A DNA stretch of 19,436 bases from Ruthenibacterium sp. Its GTDB lineage: Bacteria > Bacillota > Clostridia > Oscillospirales > Ruminococcaceae. Below, piece by piece: positions 7,600-13,950 of the stretch; the first letter of the stretch is position 1, and every line of letters starts with the position of its first letter. The notes under the pieces are model-generated. The model was given only the letters and a program-made list of their open reading frames with translations. It was not told the DNA's origin and did not search any database. Made by a program: the position numbers and the translations under genes. The stretch spans positions 1 through 19,436 of the forward strand of contig JAHHSK010000038.1 in NCBI GenBank assembly GCA_020025255.1, read 5' to 3'.

Positions 7600-8558
7600 A
7601 TACATGGTACTTTTTGATCCAGCAGACAATGTTCTTTTCGATTCCGCTTTTGATCGTGGCACTGGGCGGAATGTTCAGTGAACGCAGCGGAATCGTCAAT
7701 ATCGCACTGGAAGGCATTATGATCCTGGGTGCTTTTTCGGGCATCCTGTTCATCAATGTGATGCAGACGATGCATGTCGGCATTCACCCGCAGATTTTGA
7801 TTCTTCTTGCCTGCCTGATCGCAGCAGCCGTCGGTGTGATCGTTTCCATGGCGCACGCCTATGCTGCAATCAACATGAAAGCCGATCAGGTCATCAGCGG
7901 TACGGCAATCAATATGTTTGCCCCCGCTTTCGCCATTTTTGTTGCCCGCATCATCCGCGGTGTACAGCAGATCCCGTTCAGCAATACGTTCCGCATCAAG
8001 AGCGTGCCGGTTCTGGGGGATATTCCGGTCATCGGGCCGATGTTTTTCCGCAATACGTATATCACGACCTTCTTGGGCTTTGTGATCCTGATCCTCTCCT
8101 CGCTTGTGCTGTACAAAACCAGCTTCGGGCTGCGCATGCGTGCCTGCGGGGAGCATCCGCAGGCCGCAGACAGCGTTGGCATCAACGTATATAAAATGCG
8201 CTATGCCGGCGTTGCGATTTCCGGTGCGCTGGCCGGTATCGGCGGTTTGGTATTTGTTGTTCCCACCTCCACAAACTTTAACGCATCCGTTGCCGGATAC
8301 GGCTTCCTTGCGCTGGCGGTTCTGATTTTCGGCCAGTGGCGTCCGAACCGTATTCTGTTTGCCGCATTTTTCTTCGGTTTGATGAAAACGATCGCGTCTG
8401 CCTATTCGGGCATTCCGTTCCTTGCCAACCTTGGCATCCCGAACGATATTTATAAAATGATCCCATACATTGCAACCCTGATCGTTTTGGCATTTACCAG
8501 TAAAAACTCCATGGCACCGCGCGCAGAGGGCATCCCCTACGACAAGGGCAGCCGCTGA
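7596..8558 (+). CDS. nupQ: Nucleoside-type ABC transporter permease 2
   Basis: A 320-residue membrane protein of the same BPD_transp_2 family, shorter than its partner. The conserved FSERSGIVNIALEGIMILGAF (about 28-48) corresponds to the NIGASGQ segment of permease 1. The coupling loop is LRMRACGEHPQAADSVGINVYKMRY, where EHPQAADSVGI is characteristic of NupQ/YufQ-like permeases. It ends the operon: no substrate-binding lipoprotein of the BMP type follows before the convergent nfnB gene, nor does one precede the ATPase. The transporter must therefore use a binding protein encoded elsewhere, or one outside the window. Translation starts by ATGA overlap with the preceding permease. Confidence 0.9.
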   Translation: MNTWYFLIQQTMFFSIPLLIVALGGMFSERSGIVNIALEGIMILGAFSGILFINVMQTMHVGIHPQILILLACLIAAAVGVIVSMAHAYAAINMKADQVISGTAINMFAPAFAIFVARIIRGVQQIPFSNTFRIKSVPVLGDIPVIGPMFFRNTYITTFLGFVILILSSLVLYKTSFGLRMRACGEHPQAADSVGINVYKMRYAGVAISGALAGIGGLVFVVPTSTNFNASVAGYGFLALAVLIFGQWRPNRILFAAFFFGLMKTIASAYSGIPFLANLGIPNDIYKMIPYIATLIVLAFTSKNSMAPRAEGIPYDKGSR

Positions 8559-8634
8559 AAACACGCCGGAATAAAAAGATGCGCGATCGGTTTTATCTTT
8601 TCGCAGCACAGGGTCAAAACCCTGACCGGATCGC

Positions 8635-8685
8635 AAAAAAAATCAAGCAAAGCGGCGCAGCTGACGGCTGTGCCGCTTTTGCTTG
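8635..8685 (-). terminator. Second minus-strand terminator (hairpin plus eight T)
   Basis: A long stem (CAAGCAAAGCGGCGCAGC at 8644-8661 with a GGCTGTGCCGCTTTTGCTTG arm, 4-base loop) is followed on the minus strand by eight T (8642-8635). It would catch transcripts running leftward from nfnAB past the first terminator, and protect the transporter operon from antisense reading. On the plus strand there is no T-run. Confidence 0.75.
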
Positions 8686-8726
8686 CAAATAAACCCCAAT
8701 TCGGAAAAAGGGATGAAATAAAATAC

Positions 8727-8761
8727 GTTCTCATTCATGGGCATGTACCGGGAATGAGAAC
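8727..8761. repeat. Perfect 10-base inverted repeat, function unknown
   Basis: GTTCTCATTC (8727-8736) and GAATGAGAAC (8752-8761) are exact reverse complements, separated by 15 bases that could add a short GG/CC pairing. No T-run follows on either strand. It might be an RNA hairpin or a protein-binding palindrome. Confidence 0.6.
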
Positions 8762-8772
8762 ACCCTGACAGA

Positions 8773-8797
8773 AAAAAGGCCGATGCGCCTTTTTCCT
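8773..8797 (+). terminator. Probable terminator of the ABC transporter operon
   Basis: AAAAAGGC (8773-8780) and GCCTTTTT (8787-8794) form an 8-base stem with a 6-base loop and a T-run that is part of the arm. The symmetry means it could work on both strands. It is the only hairpin after the operon with a plus-strand T-run. Confidence 0.6.
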
Positions 8798-8806
8798 CCT
8801 CGTTAT

Positions 8807-8858
8807 AAAAAAGCACCCCCTTGTGCCGTTCCAAAAGAACGACACAAGGGGGTGCTTT
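8807..8858 (-). terminator. Terminator of the nfnAB operon
   Basis: A 15-base perfect stem (AAGCACCCCCTTGTG, 8811-8825, with CACAAGGGGGTGCTT, 8843-8857) is extended by CGTTC/GAACG around an A-rich loop. On the minus strand six T follow. It is 108 bases past the nfnB stop codon and is the strongest terminator in the window. Confidence 0.93.
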
Positions 8859-8965
8859 ATCGATTGTCTGTTTTTTTGCCGGCTGTGTTCCGGCCTTCCG
8901 CGGCATAAAACGACCTTTCCGCCTCCGCTTTTTCCGCGCTTCCAAGTGTTTTTACCGCCTATGGA

Positions 8966-10363
8966 TTACTGATTTTCCTTTGCCTTGATGTATTCATCGA
9001 TTGCCTTCGCTGCTTTTTTGCCGGCGCCCATGGCAAGGATTACCGTTGCCGCGCCTGTAACGGCGTCACCGCCCGCATAAACCGCGTTGCGCGTCGTCAA
9101 TCCGTCGTCACCGTTCGTGATGATGCAGCCATGGCGGTTCGTTTCAAGACCCGGCGTGGTGCTTCGGATGAGCGGGTTCGGGCTGGTGCCGATCGACATG
9201 ATCATACTATCGACTTCCAGTACAAATTCGCTGTCCGGCTTTTCGATCGGACGGCGGCGGCCGCTTGCATCCGGCTCGCCCAGCTCCATTTCAACACAGC
9301 GCATGCCGCATACATTGCCTTTTTCATCGCCCAAAACCTCGACCGGATTGGTAAGCGTCTTGAAGATGATGCCTTCCTCTACCGCATGCTCTACTTCTTC
9401 CCGCCGCGCCGGCAGCTCTTCCATGCCGCGGCGATATACGATATATACGTTTTCTGCGCCCAGACGCTTTGCACAGCGTGCCGCATCCATAGCCACGTTG
9501 CCGCCGCCCACGATCGCCACGTTTTTTGCATGCTGGATCGGGGTCTTGGCTCCTTCCTTGTACGCCTTCATCAAGTTGATGCGCGTAAGGAATTCATTGG
9601 CGGAATACACCCCATTCAGGCTTTCGCCCGGAATCCCCATAAAGCGGGGCAAACCGGCACCCGAACCGATAAACACGGCCTCGTTGCCCATATCGAACAG
9701 TTCATCAATGGTGATCGTCTTGCCGATGACCACGTTTGTTTCCACGTCAACGCCCAGCTCTTTCAAGCCTTCGATTTCCTGACGTACAATTTCCTTGGGC
9801 AGGCGGAATTCGGGGATGCCATAAACCAGCACGCCGCCTGCGGTATGCAGTGCCTCGTATACCGTAACCTTATAGCCCAGCTTTGCAAGATCGCCTGCTG
9901 CTGTCAAGCCCGAAGGGCCGGAGCCGATCACCGCGACCTTATGGCCGTTTGCCGGCGGAACGGCTGCCTTTTCGGTACTGTGCGTCCGATGCCAATCGGC
10001 AACAAAACGTTCCAGACGCCCGATGCCGACACTTTCTGTCTTGATGCCGCGAACGCATTTGCCTTCGCATTGATTTTCCTGCGGGCACACACGTCCGCAT
10101 ACTGCCGGAAGTGCACTGGAAGCGCTCAGCACCGCGTAGGCACCTTCCATATCTTCCTGTGCAACCTTCTGGATGAAGGCAGGGATATCAATATTCACCG
10201 GGCACCCGGCAACGCAGGGATGATTGCGGCAGCCAAGGCAGCGCTGTGCTTCGCTTACAGCCATTTCATAGGTGTAGCCAAGGGCTACCTCGTCAAAGTT
10301 TTTATTGCGCACGTCCGGGTCCTGCACCGGCATCGGGCACTTTTTGGGATCCATATTCGGCAT
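8966..10363 (-). CDS. nfnB: NADPH-dependent ferredoxin/glutamate synthase small-subunit-like flavoprotein (NfnB/GltA type)
   Basis: A 465-residue cytoplasmic oxidoreductase. Cys42, 45, 50 and 54 (CLGCRNHPCVAGC) and Cys89, 93, 99 and 103 (CGRVCPQENQCEGKC) form the N-terminal iron-sulfur region. FAD binding is at VAVIGSGPSGL (143-153), and NAD(P)H binding at VAIVGGGNVAMDAA (282-295) followed by the NADPH-type YRRGMEELPAR. The family includes glutamate synthase small subunit, SudA and NfnB. No glutamate synthase large subunit is near, whereas an NfnA-like partner ends 2 bases upstream, so the bifurcating NADH-dependent ferredoxin:NADP+ oxidoreductase is the best fit. That complex couples NADH, NADPH and ferredoxin pools. 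The start at 10363 is fixed by AAAGGAGG upstream. Sulfide dehydrogenase activity is the main alternative. Confidence 0.88.
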   Translation of the reverse strand: MPNMDPKKCPMPVQDPDVRNKNFDEVALGYTYEMAVSEAQRCLGCRNHPCVAGCPVNIDIPAFIQKVAQEDMEGAYAVLSASSALPAVCGRVCPQENQCEGKCVRGIKTESVGIGRLERFVADWHRTHSTEKAAVPPANGHKVAVIGSGPSGLTAAGDLAKLGYKVTVYEALHTAGGVLVYGIPEFRLPKEIVRQEIEGLKELGVDVETNVVIGKTITIDELFDMGNEAVFIGSGAGLPRFMGIPGESLNGVYSANEFLTRINLMKAYKEGAKTPIQHAKNVAIVGGGNVAMDAARCAKRLGAENVYIVYRRGMEELPARREEVEHAVEEGIIFKTLTNPVEVLGDEKGNVCGMRCVEMELGEPDASGRRRPIEKPDSEFVLEVDSMIMSIGTSPNPLIRSTTPGLETNRHGCIITNGDDGLTTRNAVYAGGDAVTGAATVILAMGAGKKAAKAIDEYIKAKENQ

Positions 10364-10365
10364 GA

Positions 10366-11208
10366 TTATTTGACCTCCTTTTTCAGCAGGTTGCAATGAT
10401 TCTCTCTTGCATGCTGTTCAAAATCGCGGTACATCGAGCCGCGGTGCATCGCTTCATCAAAATCCACAAGATGTCCGTCAAAATCCGGGCCATCCACACA
10501 TGCAAATTTTGTTTCACCGCCAACCGTCAAGCGGCAGCCGCCGCACATGCCGGTGCCATCGATCATGATCGGATTCATGGAAACCGTTGTTTTGATATTG
10601 TATTGCTTGGTCAGCTGACAAACGAATTTCATCATGACAAGCGGCCCGATCGCAATCACTTCATCATATTCGTTGCCTTCCTCGATCAGCTTGCGCAGCG
10701 CATCGGTCACAAGCCCCTGTTCACCCCAGGAGCCATCGTCGGACATTTTTACGACATGCGAAGAAACCGCTTCAAACTCTTTTTCCAAAATCACAAGTTC
10801 TTCATTGCGGAAGCCGATGATGCTGTGCACCTGCGCGCCCAGCTCATGCAGGCGTTTCGCGGTGGGATACGCAATGGCGCAGCCTACGCCGCCGCCCACA
10901 ACAGCCACCTTTTTCAAACCTTCCAGTTTGCTGGGCGTTCCCAGCGGGCCGACAAAATCAACCAGGCTGTCGCCTTCTTCCAAGGCGTTCAGCTCCATGG
11001 TTGCCCCGCCAACGATTTGAAAAATGATCGTAACCGTACCGGCCTGCCGATCATAATCCGCCACGGTCAACGGCACGCGTTCGCCATCTTCGGATGCGCG
11101 GAAAATGATAAACTGGCCGGGCTGAGCCTTTTTTGCCACCAGCGGAGCCTCAATGACCATTTTCGTCACAGTCGGATTCAGCGGCGTTTTTTCAAGAATT
11201 TTGTACAT
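10366..11208 (-). CDS. nfnA: FAD/[2Fe-2S] NAD(H)-binding subunit (NfnA/SudB type)
   Basis: A 280-residue protein of the ferredoxin-NADP+ reductase/PyrK superfamily. The FAD site is RVPLTV (44-49) and the phosphate loop for NAD(P) is VAVVGGGVGCAIAYP (101-115). Near the C-terminus MIDGTGMCGGC and a later Cys place three cysteines at 222, 225 and 237, with Asp217 close by. NfnA is known to bind its [2Fe-2S] cluster with three Cys and one Asp, which this region fits. The start at 11208 has AAGGAGG about 11 bases upstream; an upstream in-frame ATG would run through the alcohol dehydrogenase terminator and is rejected. The stop is 2 bases before the nfnB start, so the two subunits are co-translated as a heterodimer. 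Confidence 0.88.
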   Translation of the reverse strand: MYKILEKTPLNPTVTKMVIEAPLVAKKAQPGQFIIFRASEDGERVPLTVADYDRQAGTVTIIFQIVGGATMELNALEEGDSLVDFVGPLGTPSKLEGLKKVAVVGGGVGCAIAYPTAKRLHELGAQVHSIIGFRNEELVILEKEFEAVSSHVVKMSDDGSWGEQGLVTDALRKLIEEGNEYDEVIAIGPLVMMKFVCQLTKQYNIKTTVSMNPIMIDGTGMCGGCRLTVGGETKFACVDGPDFDGHLVDFDEAMHRGSMYRDFEQHARENHCNLLKKEVK

Positions 11209-11265
11209 GCTAACGCAGTCCTCCTTATTCTTTCCACCCTTGTGGTGTGGTGGTTCTTCCTTCCT

Positions 11266-11299
11266 AAAAAAGGCGCAGCCGCTTTTACACGGCTGCGCC
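11266..11299 (-). terminator. Terminator of the alcohol dehydrogenase gene
   Basis: On the minus strand a perfect 10-base stem (GGCGCAGCCG with CGGCTGCGCC, 8-base loop) is followed by six T. It lies 82 bases after the alcohol dehydrogenase stop and 58 bases before the nfnA start, so nfnAB probably starts from its own promoter. I could not identify a convincing one. Confidence 0.9.
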
Positions 11300-11306
11300 A
11301 TTCGGT

Positions 11307-11320
11307 TCACAGCGCTTTCA
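11307..11320 (-). promoter_or_regulatory. Possible catabolite-responsive element (cre)
   Basis: On the minus strand TGAAAGCGCTGTGA matches the CcpA cre consensus TGWAANCGNTNWCA at all but one defined position. It lies in the spacer between the alcohol dehydrogenase stop and nfnA. A chance match is possible because such sites are short. Confidence 0.35.
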
Positions 11321-11380
11321 TGGGCATTGCCCATTCAGTGCGGTTCGTTATGTTCCAACCTATCCCGCACTGCTCGAAAA

Positions 11381-12598
11381 TCAGAAATCGACTTGTGTAT
11401 CATAATAGCAGCACTTAAGCAGCTTTTCCATTTCCTCCTGCGTGGGGGTGCGGGGGTTCGATCCGGTGCATGCATCCGAAATTGCATTGGCTGCAATTTC
11501 CGGCAGGCGTTCCAGGAACACTTCCTCCGGCACAAAGCCCTGTTCGCAGGGGTAGGAATCGGCACCGTAGTGCTGGATGCACTGCGGGATATTCAGCTTA
11601 TCATTCATATCGCGCACAAAGCGAACCAGCAGCTGCACCTTTTCATCCTCATTGCTGCCGCCAAGGTGGATGTAATCCGCAATTTCTGCGTATCTCTTCT
11701 TCGCTGTTTCGTCCTTTGCATTGAACTGAATGACCTTCGGCAGATACATTGCATTGGCCGCACCATGAATGATATGTGCGCCATAATCCTGAAATGCTGC
11801 GCCTGTTTTGTGCGCCATGGAATGTACGATGCCCAAAAGTGCGTTCGAGAACGCCATACCGGCAAGGCACTGTGCATTGTGCATGCTGTCGCGCTTTGCC
11901 ATATCCCCTTCATAAGAGCCGATCAGATCGCGCTGGATCATCTTGATCGCATGCAGTGCAAGCGGATCGGTGAAATCGCAGTTTGCCGTGGAAACATACG
12001 CTTCAATGGCGTGGGTCAGTGCATCCATACCGGTATGCGCAACCAGCTTCTTGGGCATGGTTTCCGCCAATTCGGGATCGACGATCGCAACATCCGGGGT
12101 GATTTCAAAGTCTGCAAGCGGGTATTTGATTCCTTTTGCATAATCGGTGATGACCGAAAATGCCGTCACTTCGGTTGCCGTGCCGGAAGTGGAGGAAATG
12201 GCGCAGAAGCGGGCTTTCTTGCGCAGCTCGGGCATGCCGAACACCTTGCACATTTCTTCAAATGTAATTTCAGGATATTCATACTTGACCCACATTGCCT
12301 TTGCCGCATCGATCGGAGAGCCGCCGCCCATGGCAACGATCCAATCCGGTTCGAACTCACTCATCACCGCCGCGCCCTTCATGACGGTTTCAACAGAAGG
12401 ATCCGGTTCGATCCCTTCAATGATCTTCACTTCCATGCCGGCCTGTTCCAAATAGCCGACTGCGCGATCCAAAAAGCCGAACCGCTTCATGCTGCCGCCG
12501 CCGATGCACACAACAGCCTTTTTTCCCTTCAGGTTTGCAAGCTCTGCGAGTGTACCCTTGCCATGATACAAATCACGCGGTAAAGTAAAACGTCCCAT
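11381..12598 (-). CDS. Iron-containing alcohol dehydrogenase
   Basis: A 405-residue group III (Fe-dependent) alcohol dehydrogenase, cytoplasmic, reducing an aldehyde to an alcohol with NAD(P)H. The nucleotide loop is AMGGGSPIDAAKAM (89-102). The metal site is seen as Asp192 and His196 (GMDALTHAIEAY), His259 (GIVHSMAHKTG) and His278 (HGAANAM), matching the Asp-His-His-His set of FucO and 1,3-propanediol dehydrogenase. A short insertion (QDYGAHI) precedes the last ligand. The C-terminal ACTGSNPRTPTQEE is typical of the butanol/propanediol dehydrogenase group, but the substrate is not decidable. The start at 12598 has TGGAGG upstream. It diverges from a LysR regulator, which probably controls it, and lies just upstream of nfnAB, consistent with a role in disposing of reducing power. 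Confidence 0.92.
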   Translation of the reverse strand: MGRFTLPRDLYHGKGTLAELANLKGKKAVVCIGGGSMKRFGFLDRAVGYLEQAGMEVKIIEGIEPDPSVETVMKGAAVMSEFEPDWIVAMGGGSPIDAAKAMWVKYEYPEITFEEMCKVFGMPELRKKARFCAISSTSGTATEVTAFSVITDYAKGIKYPLADFEITPDVAIVDPELAETMPKKLVAHTGMDALTHAIEAYVSTANCDFTDPLALHAIKMIQRDLIGSYEGDMAKRDSMHNAQCLAGMAFSNALLGIVHSMAHKTGAAFQDYGAHIIHGAANAMYLPKVIQFNAKDETAKKRYAEIADYIHLGGSNEDEKVQLLVRFVRDMNDKLNIPQCIQHYGADSYPCEQGFVPEEVFLERLPEIAANAISDACTGSNPRTPTQEEMEKLLKCCYYDTQVDF

Positions 12599-12800
12599 GT
12601 TGAAAAACCTCCATTTTACACTGCTTTGCAGCATAAATTATTTTGTGTCTGTACAACGCTTCCCTTTATTTTTCAGGTTCCTTATTCTTCTTATAAACCC
12701 TGTTAAAATTTTATCACTTTATTTTTTTCGTGGGTAATGTATAATAAGAATAGGACGCATGTGTTTTACGCATATCTATTGGAATGGAGGGATCAACTTT
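12599..12800. promoter_or_regulatory. Divergent promoter region, alcohol dehydrogenase/LysR
   Basis: This AT-rich 202-base spacer separates the two divergent genes and should hold both promoters and the LysR operator. A perfect TATAAT (12740-12745) is the likely -10 of the LysR gene, with no good -35. TGCT-TTGC-AGCA at 12622-12633, centred on CTGC-TTT-GCAG, is a short palindrome in the alcohol dehydrogenase leader. No minus-strand promoter stands out. Confidence 0.5.
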
Positions 12801-13700
12801 ATGAATCTTCAACAACTGCGATATTCGATCGCGGTAGCTGAATCCGGATCGATCACGGCTGCTGCAAAAAAGCTTTATATGGGACAGCCCAATCTAAGCA
12901 AAAGCATCAAGGAGCTGGAAGCTGAAATCGGCATTCGTCTTTTCCGCCGCACCGCACGCGGGGTGGCTCCAACCCCTGACGGGGAAAAATTTTTACGTTA
13001 CGCCCAAAATGTCCTTACCCAAATGGATATTCTGGAAAGCACCTTTGAGCCGCAGGCCGTATCGGGTATTTCTTTGTCGATTGCGGTTTCCGGCGTTGGG
13101 TATGCTGCACACGCGTTTCGCCGCTTTTTAAGCCACAAAAGCGCTTCTGTGTTTCATGTGCAATACCGTGAAGTGGAACGCTCCTGCGTTTTCGATGATA
13201 TCGCATCCGGATTTGCCGATATCGGCATCATCCGATGCCCGGCAGACGACAATGAAAGCGATATTTATATGCAGCGCAACCGTATTGTTTGCAAAACACT
13301 GTGGGATTATACTGCCATGCTGCTTATGGATCAAGCTCATCCGCTGGCCGATTGCGCCGATATCGATGTTGAAATGCTGGCGGAATATCCCGAAATCATC
13401 TGCAACGAGCCTTTTATTTCGTTAGCCGAGCGACGCTCTTCACACCGCGCCGCCCAAAGCCGCATCATTATTTCCGACCGCAGCATTCTGGGTGATATGC
13501 TCCACAACATCCATGGCAGTTATTTGTGGTCGCTTCCGGTGCGCCACGATCTTCCGATGCCGACCAATTTTGTTTTACGCGAATGTAAAGGCGCGCCCCG
13601 AATGCGCGATCTTCTGATCGGACGCTCCAGTACGTTTACCGACACGGAAAACGAATTCATCGCCGTGCTGGAAAAATCCCTGAATGCGCTCAAACCTTAG
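12801..13700 (+). CDS. LysR-family transcriptional regulator
   Basis: A 299-residue regulator. Residues 1-60 are the LysR winged helix-turn-helix: MNLQQLRYSIAVAESGSITAAAKKL with the recognition helix in GQPNLSKSIKELEAEIG, and the RLFRRTARGVAPTPDGE wing. Residues from about 85 to 295 form the periplasmic-binding-like effector domain, though conservation there is low (FADIGIIR is the recognisable segment). I chose the ATG at 12801, behind GGAGGG, over an upstream in-frame ATG at 12759, because the family starts exactly at MNLQQLRY. LysR proteins typically control the divergent neighbour, here the alcohol dehydrogenase, and repress themselves. The inducer is unknown. A 7-base stem (GCTTTGC-CGCA-GCAAAGC) sits right after the stop codon. 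Confidence 0.93.
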   Translation: MNLQQLRYSIAVAESGSITAAAKKLYMGQPNLSKSIKELEAEIGIRLFRRTARGVAPTPDGEKFLRYAQNVLTQMDILESTFEPQAVSGISLSIAVSGVGYAAHAFRRFLSHKSASVFHVQYREVERSCVFDDIASGFADIGIIRCPADDNESDIYMQRNRIVCKTLWDYTAMLLMDQAHPLADCADIDVEMLAEYPEIICNEPFISLAERRSSHRAAQSRIIISDRSILGDMLHNIHGSYLWSLPVRHDLPMPTNFVLRECKGAPRMRDLLIGRSSTFTDTENEFIAVLEKSLNALKP

Positions 13701-13798
13701 CCGCTTTGCCGCAGCAAAGCCCCGATCCACGCCACAGCGCACGCTGCGGCAGCAAAAAAACCTTGGTTCGGCTTTTTGTTCCTGCACAGTGCCTTATG

Positions 13799-13841
13799 AA
13801 AAAGGGAGTCTGCCACCGCATGCGGTGGCAGGCTCCCTTTT
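13799..13841. terminator. Bidirectional terminator between LysR and the kinase-fusion gene
   Basis: AAAAGGGAG-T-CTGCCACCGC and its complement GCGGTGGCAG-G-CTCCCTTTT form a stem of about 19 bases with one mismatch and almost no loop. A on one side and T on the other give a T-run in both directions, so it can end both the LysR gene (plus) and the convergent acyltransferase-kinase gene (minus). Between 13842 and 13950 nothing else is evident. Confidence 0.88.
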
Positions 13842-13950
13842 GGCTTTTTCGGATCACGGGTTTTTTGGGACGCTTGCAGCAAACGCCGCACTCCCGCAGC
13901 CGGATTATACCGCCCGGCAAACGATATGCACTGCGGGTGCTGTTCCCTTT

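Larger units (their letters stand above)
8559..8965. other. Gene-free convergent spacer rich in stem-loops
   Basis: This 407-base stretch lies between the plus-strand transporter operon and the minus-strand nfnAB operon. I see no credible gene in it. It contains at least five separate inverted repeats: 8583-8634 (GCGATCGG with CCGGATCGC, enclosing CAGGGT-CAAA-ACCCTG), 8644-8685, 8727-8761, 8773-8794 and 8807-8858. Some are clear terminators; 8583-8634 and 8727-8761 are not explained by termination. Confidence 0.8.

Noticed and set aside
8643..8945. Minus-strand open frame of 100 codons in the stem-loop spacer
   Set aside because: It is read through two terminator hairpins and has no plausible product; the composition follows the hairpins.
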